Of a DNA stretch of 24,491 nt, positions 7,094-16,000 are shown one piece after another. The stretch comes from CAZEFK01 sp964511405 (GTDB lineage Bacteria > Pseudomonadota > Alphaproteobacteria > Elsterales > Elsteraceae), in NCBI GenBank assembly GCA_964511405.1, contig CAZEFK010000113.1, positions 1 to 24,491 of the forward strand, in the 5' to 3' direction. How positions within the stretch are numbered: position 1 is the stretch's first letter; each line of letters opens with the position of its first letter. A model generated the notes under the pieces. The model was not told where the DNA came from. It was given only the letters and a program-made list of their open reading frames with translations, and did no database searches. The translations under genes were made by a program, and so were the position numbers.

Positions 7094-7573
7094 ATGCCGT
7101 TCGGCCCCGCCGCCCCCGAGGCGCCACTGATGCCGGACGCCATCGTCTACATCGACGCCCAAAAGGGCAAACTGCCGCCGGATCTGGCAGCCAGGATCGC
7201 CGGCGCCGAGATCCGCCATTCCGCGGTCGCGCTCGGCGAGATCGCCGCCGGCCTCGGCCTCCTGGACCCCGGCCATCCAGGCACGCCCGCAGTGGTCCGG
7301 GCTCTGCGCGAGACGCTGGAGCACGCCGATCCGCTGCGGACCTGTGCACCATCCGCGGAGGCCTGGCTGGAAGCCTCGCTGCTGGCGGGAATCCTCGGCC
7401 GCACCCAGGGTCTGCCCAAGGCCGACCGTCGCAAGCTGCTGAACGACGCCCTGATCTTCCTGAGCGCCGGCGAGGCCGACGCCGTCCTCGTCAGCCGCAA
7501 CGTGCGCGACATCGACTTGCTGCTGCAGCTGAAGCCGAACGTCCGGGTGTTGCTCTACGAACTGCAGCCTTGA
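7094..7573 (+). CDS. PIN-like toxin ribonuclease (VapC-like)
   Basis: This is a 159-aa protein, if started at ATG 7094 (AGGGA four bases upstream). ATG 7130 with GAGG eight bases upstream is equally likely and gives 147 aa. GTG 6965, overlapping the antitoxin, is less likely. The PIN-fold acidic residues can be placed: Asp15 and Asp21 in the first strand (D-A-I-V-Y-I-D), Glu49 in A-L-G-E-I, Asp118 in L-L-N-D-A, and Asp139/Asp141 in N-V-R-D-I-D-L-L. PIN toxins cleave RNA with Mg2+ or Mn2+, often tRNA. The first strand resembles a lesser-known PIN group with the pattern D-T-C-V-Y-I-D-x-L-x-G-R more than classical VapC (V-D-T-N/S-V). It follows the antitoxin in the same transcription unit, with a 70-bp gap from the antitoxin stop. 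Confidence 0.72.
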   Translation: MPFGPAAPEAPLMPDAIVYIDAQKGKLPPDLAARIAGAEIRHSAVALGEIAAGLGLLDPGHPGTPAVVRALRETLEHADPLRTCAPSAEAWLEASLLAGILGRTQGLPKADRRKLLNDALIFLSAGEADAVLVSRNVRDIDLLLQLKPNVRVLLYELQP

Positions 7574-7625
7574 TTGTCGCTAGCCCTGTGCGACTCTGAT
7601 CGGCCACGCTGGAGCAGGAAATCAA

Positions 7626-7673
7626 ATGGCAGGCTGCAAGACGCTCGACCTTGGCGGGCCCGCGCACCGGTGA
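7626..7673 (+). CDS. possible 15-codon leader ORF coupled to guaD
   Basis: This is a short ORF (MAGCKTLDLGGPAHR, stop TGA 7671-7673). AGGAA at 7616-7620 lies five bases before its ATG, a better ribosome site than any near the guanine deaminase start. Its stop overlaps the GTG at 7670 as GTGA, the usual geometry of translational coupling. It may simply deliver ribosomes to guaD, or be a regulatory leader peptide. No attenuator hairpin or purine riboswitch was recognised around it. It could also be coincidental. Confidence 0.3.
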   Translation: MAGCKTLDLGGPAHR

Positions 7674-8989
7674 CCGCGACCCCGACGCGGGCGATCCGCG
7701 GCCGCCTGCTCAGCTTCGTCCGGGCACCGGAAGAGCCGGGCGATGCCGGCAGCTATCGCTACCTCGCCGACGGGCTTCTCACGATCGCCGACGGCCGGAT
7801 CGTTGCGGTAGGACCGGCGGCCGAGCTGCTGCCGCGGCTGCCGCCGGGGCTGGCGGTCGACCATTATCCCGAGTGCTTGGTGCTGCCCGGCTTCATCGAC
7901 CTGCACATCCATTTCCCGCAGACCCAGGTCATCGCGTCCTACGGCACGCAGCTGCTGGACTGGCTGGAGCGCTACACCTTCCCGGCCGAGCAGCGCTTCG
8001 CCGATCCCGTCCATGCGGCGGCGGTCGCCCGCTTCTTCCTGGACGAGCTGCTGCGCAACGGCACCACGACGGCGGTCGCCTATGGCTCGGTCCACCCGCA
8101 GTCGGTCCACGCGCTGTTCACCGAGGCCGAAGCTCGCGGCGTCGGGCTGATCGCCGGCAAGGTGATGATGGACCGCAACGCGCCGGCGGCGCTCCTCGAC
8201 ACCGCCGAGCAGAGCTACGACGACTCCCGGGCGCTGATCGAGCGCTGGCACGGCCGTGGCCGCCAGCGCTACGCGGTCACGCCGCGCTTCGCGATCACCT
8301 CGACCGAGGCCCAGCTCGAGGCCGCCGGCGCGCTGTTGCGCGAGCATCCCGGCACCTACCTCCAGACCCACCTGTCCGAGAACCGCGACGAAATCGCGGC
8401 CGTGCAGCAGCTGTTCCCGAACGATCCCGACTACACCGCAGTCTATGAGCGGTTCGGCCTGCTCGGGCCGCGCACCTTGCTCGGCCATTGCATCCATCTC
8501 AGCGATGCCGAAGCTGGGCGGCTGGCGGCATCAGGCGCCGTCGCGGTGTTCTGCCCGACCTCCAACCTGTTCGTCGGCAGCGGCCTGTTCGACCGGGCGC
8601 GGCTGGCGGCGCGCGGGGTGCGGATCGGCCTCGCCACCGACGTCGGCGGCGGCACCAGCTATTCGATGCTGCGCACCGCGGCCGAGGGCTACAAGGTGCT
8701 GCAGCTGCAGGGGCAGAACCTGGCGGCGCTGCAGGCCTTCGACCTGATGACCCGCGGCAATGCCGCCGCCCTCGGCCTCGACGCCGAGATCGGGATGCTG
8801 GAGCCCGGCCGCTTCGCCGACCTGGCGGTCCTGGACGCCCGCGCGCTGCCGGCCATGGCGCATCGCCTGGCCGCCGCGGGCGACGACGACCTGGAGGCCG
8901 AGCTGTTCGCGCTCGTGACCCTGGGCGACGATCGCGCGGTCCGGGCCACCTACGCCGCCGGGCAGCGGGTGCACGGCGCGCCGGCCTAA
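7670..8989 (+). CDS. guaD: guanine deaminase
   Basis: This 439-aa amidohydrolase converts guanine to xanthine and ammonia in cytosolic purine catabolism. Metal-binding His79 and His81 lie in PGFIDLHIHFPQ, whose F-P-Q ending is characteristic of guanine deaminases. His234 and Glu237 are in QTHLSEN, His273 in L-G-H-C-I-H-L, and Asp324 in ATDVGGGTSYSM. Length and motif order are normal for the family (~430-450 aa). The frame is open back to 7574, but those 32 codons do not look like protein. GTG 7670 starts just before the small beta-domain (A-I-R-G-R-L-L-S-F) expected at the N-terminus, and is overlapped by the stop of a short leader ORF. No other purine-degradation gene is in the window, so it is an isolated scavenging gene. 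Its stop overlaps the stop of the convergent kinase gene by four bases (8986-8989). Confidence 0.93.
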   Translation: MTATPTRAIRGRLLSFVRAPEEPGDAGSYRYLADGLLTIADGRIVAVGPAAELLPRLPPGLAVDHYPECLVLPGFIDLHIHFPQTQVIASYGTQLLDWLERYTFPAEQRFADPVHAAAVARFFLDELLRNGTTTAVAYGSVHPQSVHALFTEAEARGVGLIAGKVMMDRNAPAALLDTAEQSYDDSRALIERWHGRGRQRYAVTPRFAITSTEAQLEAAGALLREHPGTYLQTHLSENRDEIAAVQQLFPNDPDYTAVYERFGLLGPRTLLGHCIHLSDAEAGRLAASGAVAVFCPTSNLFVGSGLFDRARLAARGVRIGLATDVGGGTSYSMLRTAAEGYKVLQLQGQNLAALQAFDLMTRGNAAALGLDAEIGMLEPGRFADLAVLDARALPAMAHRLAAAGDDDLEAELFALVTLGDDRAVRATYAAGQRVHGAPA

Positions 8990-11043
8990 CCGCCGCCGAT
9001 CACCAGCTTCAGCTTGGTCGCCAGGTCTTCGCGCCGGTAGGGCTTGTTGATGATTTCCAGGTCCTCGGGCAGGCCGTGCTCGGTCGCCAGCGCCATGGCC
9101 GTGTAGCCGGAGGTCAGCAGCACCTTGAGGTCGGGCCGCAGCCGGCGCGCTTCCACGGCCAATTGCGCGCCGTTCATGCCGCCCGGCATGATCACGTCGG
9201 AGAACATCAGGTCGATCGGCTGGCCGCTGCGCAGGATGTCGAGCGCCTGGGCGGCGTTGGCCGCCGTGACCACGGCATAGCCGAGGTCGGCGAGCCCTTC
9301 GACGGCGATGCTCAGGACCTCGGGATCGTCCTCGACCACCAGGATGGTCTCGCCATTGGCCGCGCGCCGGAGCGGGCCGATCTCGGCATGCCGGGGCGCG
9401 GCCGGGGCGGCCCGCTGGCGCGACCGCGGCAGGTACAGCTGGACGGTGGTGCCAGCGCCGGGCTGGCTGGCCAGGACCGCCTGGCCGCCGGCGCTCCGGG
9501 CGAAGCCATAGACCTGGCTCAGCCCCAGGCCGGAGCCCTTGCCGACGTCCTTGGTGGTGAAGAACGGCTCGAACGCGCGGGCCAGGACCTCCGGCGCCAT
9601 CCCGGCGCCGGTGTCGCGGACGGACAGCTGGACATAGTCGCCGGTCGGCAGGTCGGCCGGCCCCCTGTCGGCATCCGGCGCTAGCACCAGGTTGCGGGTC
9701 TCGATCGCGATGCGGCCCTGGGAAGCCATGGCGTCGCGCGCGTTCAGCACCAGGTTGAGAAGCGCCGACTCCAGCTGCGAGGGATCGATGTGCACCGGGT
9801 CCAGCACCGGGCTCAGCTGCAGCTCGATCTCGACGCCGCTGCCGGCCGCTTGGTGCAGGATGCCCAAGCAGTCGGTGACCAGCCGGTTGAGATTGACGGT
9901 CTCCGGCCGGCTGACCTGGCGGCGGGCGAAGGTCAGCAGCTGCCGCGTCAGCTGCTCGCCGCGCTGGGCGGCGCGCATCGCCATCCCGGCCAGGCGGGCG
10001 ACCCGCTGGGCGTTGCCGGGGCCCTGCAGGATCAAGTCCAGGTTGCCGGTGATCACCGTCAGCAGATTATTGAAGTCGTGCGCGACGCCGCCGGTCAGGT
10101 GCCCAAGCGCTTCGAAGCGCTGCACGCGCCCCAGCTCCTCGCGCGATTCCAGCAGGGCGGCGTTGCCGGCCTCGGCCGTCTCCAAGGATTCGGCGAGCTG
10201 CCGGTAGAGCCGGTTCATGTCGATCAGCAGCACCACCAGCACGAAATTGGCGGCGAGCAGGCCGTAGCTGCGGCCCGCATACCAGCCCAGGTCGTAGCGC
10301 GACGAGCCGATGATGCCGCTGAGCGCGATATCGAACAGCCAGGCGGTCAGGGTCACCGCCAGCCACAGGTCGAGCACCGTGAGCGGCCGCCGGCGGCACA
10401 GCACGGCCAGTGCCGCCAGGCTCAGGAGCCAGACCGTGGGCGTGACGCCCTTGGACACCACCATCGCGTAGTCACCGCCGGCCATCACCGGCGGCAGCAG
10501 CGGTTCGCCTCGGGTGGCGAGGAGCGTGAACGCCAGGGCCAGGGCAACGACGCCCCCGACGGCTGCGCCCGCCACCTTGCCGGGTGCCGTTCCGAGCCGT
10601 GGCGCCTTGCCGTTGCCGAGCAGGGCATAGGCCATCACGAACAGCGGAAAGCCGCCATGCCAGAATATATAGAGCCAGGCCGTGGTCTGCGGCCCGGCGC
10701 CGAGCAGGCCCGCGGGTGCGAAGGCGCCCGGGAAGGTCAGGGCATGGGGCACGATCATCAGGGCGTTGAACAGGTACCCGCTGGCGAGGGCCAGCAGCCC
10801 CGGCGTGCGCAGCCGCAGCACCTGGCCGAAGAGCATCGCCGCGATGACCAGCTCGCTGATCGCCAGCGCCGACTCATAGCTCGGAATGAACGCCGGGATG
10901 ACCGGAAGCGGCGTCCGCGCGTGGGGCGCGGCGATGGCGAAGGCCAGCGCCGAGACCAGGACGACGACGAGCGCCAAGCGGCGCTCGCCCCGTCCGGCCG
11001 GGACGGTCGACAGGAACGCGCGCGAGGAAGGGACAGCCGTCAT
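8986..11043 (-). CDS. MASE4-domain hybrid sensor histidine kinase
   Basis: This is a 685-aa inner-membrane kinase. Residues ~22-278 form about seven or eight transmembrane helices containing conserved blocks of the MASE4 sensor domain, such as PSYESAL (~55), SGYLFNALMIVPHALTFPG (~88) and GAGPQTTAWLYIFWHGGFP (~116). A short coiled linker leads to the H-box (His322 in GGVAHDFNNLL, the HisKA subtype with H-D-F-N), the ATPase with N-box at ~430-437 (LNLVLNARDAM), D-T-G-A-G-M at ~477 and G-S-G-L-G-L at ~503, and a C-terminal receiver with Asp616 and Lys667. ATG 11043 is chosen: the frame opens to 11160, but those residues are basic and lie in the divergent promoter region. MASE4 ligands are unknown. 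No HPt domain or output regulator is adjacent, so its partners are elsewhere. Confidence 0.9.
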   Translation of the reverse strand: MTAVPSSRAFLSTVPAGRGERRLALVVVLVSALAFAIAAPHARTPLPVIPAFIPSYESALAISELVIAAMLFGQVLRLRTPGLLALASGYLFNALMIVPHALTFPGAFAPAGLLGAGPQTTAWLYIFWHGGFPLFVMAYALLGNGKAPRLGTAPGKVAGAAVGGVVALALAFTLLATRGEPLLPPVMAGGDYAMVVSKGVTPTVWLLSLAALAVLCRRRPLTVLDLWLAVTLTAWLFDIALSGIIGSSRYDLGWYAGRSYGLLAANFVLVVLLIDMNRLYRQLAESLETAEAGNAALLESREELGRVQRFEALGHLTGGVAHDFNNLLTVITGNLDLILQGPGNAQRVARLAGMAMRAAQRGEQLTRQLLTFARRQVSRPETVNLNRLVTDCLGILHQAAGSGVEIELQLSPVLDPVHIDPSQLESALLNLVLNARDAMASQGRIAIETRNLVLAPDADRGPADLPTGDYVQLSVRDTGAGMAPEVLARAFEPFFTTKDVGKGSGLGLSQVYGFARSAGGQAVLASQPGAGTTVQLYLPRSRQRAAPAAPRHAEIGPLRRAANGETILVVEDDPEVLSIAVEGLADLGYAVVTAANAAQALDILRSGQPIDLMFSDVIMPGGMNGAQLAVEARRLRPDLKVLLTSGYTAMALATEHGLPEDLEIINKPYRREDLATKLKLVIGGG

Positions 11044-11084
11044 GCCAGCGGGGACCGGGTTTGCGTTCGATCTTTGTCTGCTAT

Positions 11085-11104
11085 TGGTGAACGATTGCTT
11101 ACCA
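11085..11104. repeat. imperfect inverted repeat between divergent kinase and antiporter genes
   Basis: TGGTGA (11085-11090) and TTACCA (11099-11104) are separated by 8 bases and match at 5 of 6 positions. They lie in the 143-bp gap between the kinase start (11043) and the antiporter start (11187), the AT-richest part of that gap. Regulator-binding sites often look like this, but nothing identifies a binder. Confidence 0.25.
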
Positions 11105-11151
11105 TACTTTAGGTTGTAGAGGCCGCGGGCGGGCGACAGGCCAGGCCGTTT

Positions 11152-11166
11152 CCGCCACACTGGCGG
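11152..11166 (+). promoter_or_regulatory. nhaP2: hairpin just upstream of the antiporter ribosome site
   Basis: CCGCCA and TGGCGG form a perfect 6-bp GC-rich stem with a three-base CAC loop. It ends about 9 bases before GAGGG (11176-11180), the ribosome site for the GTG at 11187. The position could affect translation or mRNA stability. A regulatory role is inference only. Confidence 0.3.
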
Positions 11167-11186
11167 GGCATTGCCGAGGGGGTGGG

Positions 11187-12974
11187 GTGGAGGCCAGCCA
11201 CGAACTGATCCTGTTGGGCGCAGGGCTGGTGCTGGTCAGCATCCTGCTCGGGATGGTCTCGGCCCGCTTCGGGACGCCCGTGCTCCTGGTGTTCCTGGGC
11301 CTGGGCATGCTGGTCGGCGAGGACGGCCCGGGTGGGATCGCGTTCGACGATTTCCCGGCCGCCTATCTGATCGGCAGCATTGCCCTGGCGGTGATCCTGT
11401 TCGAAGGCGGCCTTCGGACCGAGGCGGTGGCGCTCCGGCGCGCGCTGTGGCCATCGCTGGCACTCGCCACCGCGGGCGTGGCCGGCACGGCGGCGCTGGT
11501 CGGCCTGGCGGCGGCGACGCTGTTCGGGATCCCGTGGGGCGAAGGTCTGCTGATCGGCGCGATCCTGGCGCCCACGGACGCCGCGGCGGTGTCGTCGCTG
11601 CTGCATCTGCGCCGGCTCGACCTGCGCGCCCGGGTGGCGGCGACCCTGGAGATCGAATCAGGGCTCAACGACCCGATGTCGGTGCTGCTGACCTTGGCGC
11701 TGGTCCAGCTGGTCATGGCGCCGGCCGACATCAGCACCGGGCGTCTGGCCGAGCTCGCGCTGCGCGAGACCATCGGCGGCCTGGTGCTGGGGGCGGCCGG
11801 CGGGGCGGCGCTGCTGACCGCGATCAACCGCCTGGCGCTGGCATCAGGCCTCTATCCGATCCTGGCCCTGGCCGGCGGCCTGGCGATCTTCGGCGGCGCC
11901 CAGGCCGTCGGCGCCAGCGGCTTCCTGGCGGTGTACCTGGCCGGCCTAGTGGTCGGCAATGTGCGCCACCGGGCGACCCAAGTGATCAACCAGTCGGTCG
12001 ACGCGTTCGCGTGGCTCAGCCAGATCGTGCTGTTCCTGATGCTCGGGCTGCTGGTGACCCCCAGCCAGCTGGTGCCGGCGCTGGGGCCGGCCCTGGTCCT
12101 GGCGCTGCTGCTGATCCTGGCCGGGCGGCCGCTGGCGACGCTCCTGGTCCTGCTGCCGTTCGGGTTCGAACGGCGCGAGATCGCCTTCATTGCCTGGGTC
12201 GGCCTGCGCGGTGCCGTGCCGATCTTCCTGGCGATCATCCCGATGCTGGTGGGCGTGCCCGACGCGCCGCGGATCTTCGCTGCCGCCTTCGTGGCCGTCA
12301 TGGTGTCACTGGTGGTCCAGGGCTGGACGGTGGCGCCTTTGGCCCGCTGGCTGGGGCTGGACGTCCCGGCGCAGGAGCCGGGAAGCCGGCTCGACGTCGA
12401 CCTGCCACCCCAGCTGGCCGCCGACCGAGCCGTCGCCGGCTATCGCCTGGAGCCGCGCAGCCCGGCCATCGGGCTGCCGCCCGAGGCGCTGCCGCTGCCG
12501 CCCGAGGCGCGGCTGCTGCTGACCATCCGCGACGGCCATGCCCGCAGCGGGTCCGGCCAGCCGCCGCTGGCGGTCGGCGACTACATCCTGGCCATGGCCG
12601 CCCCGGGCGACCTGCCGGCGCTGGACCGGCTGTTCGCGCCCCGGCCGGACCGCTCCGGTGCCCGCTCCCGCGGCCTGCTGGGCGACTTCAGCTTCGATGC
12701 GGCGACGCCGGTCGCGGCGATCGCCCGGGCCTACGACCCGGCCGCCATCCCCGACGGCGGCCAGACTGCCGGGGAGTTCCTGGGGCGCAAGCTGCGCAAT
12801 CCCGCGGTCGGCGACCGCGCGCGCCTGGGCGCCGTGGCCCTGGTGGTCGAAGAGGTGGCCGACGGGCGTATCACCCGGGTCGGGCTCGACGCCGAACCGG
12901 CCGCCGGCGATCCGTTCGGCGCCGCGGCGCGGCGGCTGCGGACGCTGTACGAGCGGTGGCGTAGGCGACGGTAG
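11187..12974 (+). CDS. nhaP2: K+/H+ antiporter, NhaP2/CvrA type
   Basis: This 595-aa CPA1-family cation/proton antiporter probably exports K+ (or Na+) in exchange for protons to control cytoplasmic ion load. Residues ~1-390 are 12-13 hydrophobic helices with the ion-site motif APTDAAAVSSLL (~131-142) and ESGLNDP (~157-163), both typical of CPA1 proteins. After the membrane part come two soluble regulatory modules, a TrkA-C-like domain (~395-480) and a CorC/HlyC-like domain (~500-580). This arrangement distinguishes NhaP2/CvrA from shorter NhaP proteins. E. coli CvrA is similar in length (578 aa). The start is GTG 11187, with GAGGG seven bases upstream. The gene is monocistronic by layout: the upstream kinase is divergent, and 116 bp separate it from the next gene. 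Confidence 0.9.
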   Translation: MEASHELILLGAGLVLVSILLGMVSARFGTPVLLVFLGLGMLVGEDGPGGIAFDDFPAAYLIGSIALAVILFEGGLRTEAVALRRALWPSLALATAGVAGTAALVGLAAATLFGIPWGEGLLIGAILAPTDAAAVSSLLHLRRLDLRARVAATLEIESGLNDPMSVLLTLALVQLVMAPADISTGRLAELALRETIGGLVLGAAGGAALLTAINRLALASGLYPILALAGGLAIFGGAQAVGASGFLAVYLAGLVVGNVRHRATQVINQSVDAFAWLSQIVLFLMLGLLVTPSQLVPALGPALVLALLLILAGRPLATLLVLLPFGFERREIAFIAWVGLRGAVPIFLAIIPMLVGVPDAPRIFAAAFVAVMVSLVVQGWTVAPLARWLGLDVPAQEPGSRLDVDLPPQLAADRAVAGYRLEPRSPAIGLPPEALPLPPEARLLLTIRDGHARSGSGQPPLAVGDYILAMAAPGDLPALDRLFAPRPDRSGARSRGLLGDFSFDAATPVAAIARAYDPAAIPDGGQTAGEFLGRKLRNPAVGDRARLGAVALVVEEVADGRITRVGLDAEPAAGDPFGAAARRLRTLYERWRRRR

Positions 12975-13090
12975 GCACCGGCTCGTCCGGCGGTGTGACC
13001 CCTGTTGATCGGCGTTCATGCAGGGTCGATGCTTGATTGATCGCAGCCGGGGGCAGCCCTATCGTCGGATCGCAATAAAGGCGGTCCTCG

Positions 13091-16000
13091 ATGCGCGTGC
13101 TGCTTCCGGTTGTCATGGGGGCCGGCCTGATCCTGGCGGCCGCCCCGACCGTGTCCGCCCAGACGCCCAGCTTTCCGTGCAATCGGGCCCAGTCGCCGCG
13201 CGAGATCGCGGTGTGCGCCGACGGCGGGCTGGCGGCGCTGGACCGGACGCTCGACCAGGCCTATCGCCGGGCGCGCGATGCCGTCGGCAGCCGGGCTTCG
13301 GTGCTGTCCGACCAGCAGCGGCAGTGGCTGCGCTCGGTCGACGAGCGCTGTGGCCTGGCGACGGGCCGTCCGACGCCGCCCACTGGCATCGCCTGCATCG
13401 CCGACCGCTATCGCGAGCGCATCGCCGCCTTGGGCGGCGCGCCGCCGCCGGCACCGCCATCGCCCACCGCGCCGGCCGCCCCGCCCATCGTCGCATCGCC
13501 GGCCGCACCGTTGCCGCCCGAGGCAGTGCGGCCGGTCGGTGCTGCGACCGTGAGCGTCGCGCGGGTGCCGGCGAAGGGCCGCAGCGACGCCATCCTGACC
13601 GTCACCGAGGCCGGGCGCTTCGCGATCGAAGCCAAGAGCGCGCAGGGCACCAGCATCGAGCTGGTTGACCGCGTGCTGGGACCGATCGCCTCGGCCGGCG
13701 GCCGGCTCGACGCCACCTTGGAACCCGGCCGCTACAAGCTGGTCCTGCGCGGCGACGAGCGTGCGGAGGGCGACGCCGCGCTGTCGGTCGAGCCGTTCGC
13801 GGCCGTGGCCGGCACTCCGCCGCTGCTGGCCGAAGGCCAGCTCCTGTCGTCCAGCCTGGCGGATCGCCAGCAGCGGTCGTTCTGGTTCCAAGTGCCGCGT
13901 GCCGGTCCGGTGTTCGTGCGCGTTTTCGGCCGTGACGTCGCCGACCTCAGCCTCAGCCGCGGCGGCACCCAGACGGTGGACGCCGTGGTCTCGACCAGCG
14001 TCGTCGAGCCGACGGCGGCGCAGCCGCTGCGGGTGGTCACGGCCTGGGTCAACCTGGAGGCCGGAACCTATCTGCTGACGGCGTTCGGCGGCGTCGGCCC
14101 GGTCTGGGCGCAGGAGTCGCCCGACCATCCGCTTGATGTCCAGGTCGGACTGCGCGCGGCCGCCGAAGCCGGGCGGGTGCGGGGGACGCTCGGGCGCACC
14201 GGGGTCGCGGCGATCCGAGTGCCGGCGTCCGTCACCTATGTCCGCCTGACGGTGCCCGAGACGGCGCCGGTGCGACTGTCGGCCTCGGAGCTCGGCGCCG
14301 ACGGCATCGCCGCGATCGACGAGGATGACATCGACAAGTCGCGGGCCGTGCCGATGGCCGAGCTGACCTTGCCGAAGGCTGCCAACGGCGTGCAGGGCCG
14401 GCTGATCGAGGTCGCCGGGTCAGCCGGTCAGCCCTATCTGCTGAGCTTCCTGCACCAGGGCGACCAGGACATCGACGAAGGCGAGTCCGGCCTGTGGGTG
14501 TCGTCGTTCTATCTGGGATCGCCTGAAGCCGTCGCCGCGGCGACGGCGCTGCTCGCCGACAGCGACGGCCAGGTGCTGAACGCCCAGGCGGTGCGGCTCG
14601 GCACCGGCGCGGCCTGGTCGACCCGGCTGAACCTGCTGAGCCCGGCGCAGATCTGGCTCGAGGTCGCCAATGCCGGCCGCTACACCGTCGGGGTCGGCAA
14701 CGACGCCGGACTGAAGCTGTGTCCGGCGGGCGACGCCGAGACTTGCCAGACCGGTACGGGCGCCCTGACCGCCGACCTCGACACCGGCATCTACAACTTG
14801 GCCGTGACGCCGGCGCCCAAGGCCAAGGGCGTGGTCGACCTCGCCATCCGGGCCAGCGGGGTCGCCACGGCGCGGCCGGCGCCGCTGCTGCCGGCCAACC
14901 GCAGCGTCGAGATCGGCAGCCACGGCGCGGCGAGGCTGCAGTTCGGCGCGGTGCCGGGCGTGGTGTCGGGGGCCGTGATCCGAGCGGAGCCGGTGAGCCT
15001 TGGCGAGGACCTGCCGGGCGTCGGGCGGCTGCAGCTCAAGGTCGCGATTCCTGGAGCCGGGACGCTGACGGCGCTGGCCGAGGACGGGCGGGCGCTGCCG
15101 ATCGCCGTCGGGTCGGCCCCCGCCGCGCCGCAGCCGGCGGTCGCCAAGGGCACGTCGACGGTGACCGTCGACGCCGGCGGCGATACGTGGTTCTCGCTGC
15201 ATTTCGAGCCGAGCGCGCCGCCCCTGCCGCCACCGCCGGCCGCGATTCCCGCACCGGCGCCGCTGGCCGGACTGCCGACCCTGGCCCTCGGCCAGCCCGC
15301 GTTCCTGGACCTGGGCGGCAACACCATCGGGCAGTACCGGCTCGACATCGCCGAGGCCGGCCTGTACCGCGTGACCTCCTTGGGCCGCCTGCAGGTGGCC
15401 GGCGAGATCCGGCATGGCCCGACGCTGGTCGACCGCGCCGAGGGCAACGGTGCCGGCCACAACGTCCTGATCCAGCGCTTCCTGCGCGACGGCAGCTATG
15501 CCGTTGCCGTGCATGCGGCGGGGCGCACGGCCGGACGCGCCGCGGTCGCCGTCGCGCGGGTCCCGGTCGCGGAGCGTGGCGCCTTTGCCCTGGGCGCGCC
15601 GTTCCGGGCCCGGCTCACGCCCGATGCGGCGGTGCAGTACCGCGTTGACGTGGCCAAGGCCGGCGACTACCGGGTCGAGCTGTACGGCCATGGCACCATG
15701 CCGGAGCTGCGGATCGAAGACGACGACGGCTGGCCGCTGCGCCAGCCCGATCGCCAGGGCATGCTGCATCTCGATCCCGGGCGCTATCGGCTGACCCTGA
15801 TCCCGGACGGCGGGGTGGGCCGCGCGATCGGACGGATCACGCAACAGGCGGTGGCACCGGAGCTTTCCGGCCACGGGCCGCACCCGCTGGCCCTCAACGG
15901 CAGCCAGGCCTTCCGCTGGGTCGAGCCGGCCAAATCAGGCGATCCGCGGACACCCGACCAGTGGGACTTCGCCCTGCTGGCGCCGACCGACCTGTCGGTG

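Noticed and set aside
7574..7669. TTG-started N-terminal extension of guanine deaminase
   Set aside because: The added residues are polar and basic without similarity to the family's N-terminal strand. The GTG at 7670 fits the fold and is joined to the leader ORF stop.
11171..12964. 597-codon open frame in another plus-strand frame over the antiporter gene
   Set aside because: It is almost entirely Gly, Arg, Ala and Pro. The frame from 11187 encodes a clear CPA1 membrane protein.
12997..13027. GACCCCTG / CAGGGTC imperfect dyad after nhaP2 as an intrinsic terminator
   Set aside because: The arms need a bulge, the loop is 16 bases and no T-run follows, so there is not enough to call it.
14420..15883. 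487-codon minus-strand frame inside the giant-protein gene
   Set aside because: It has antisense-shadow composition and no ribosome site or motif.
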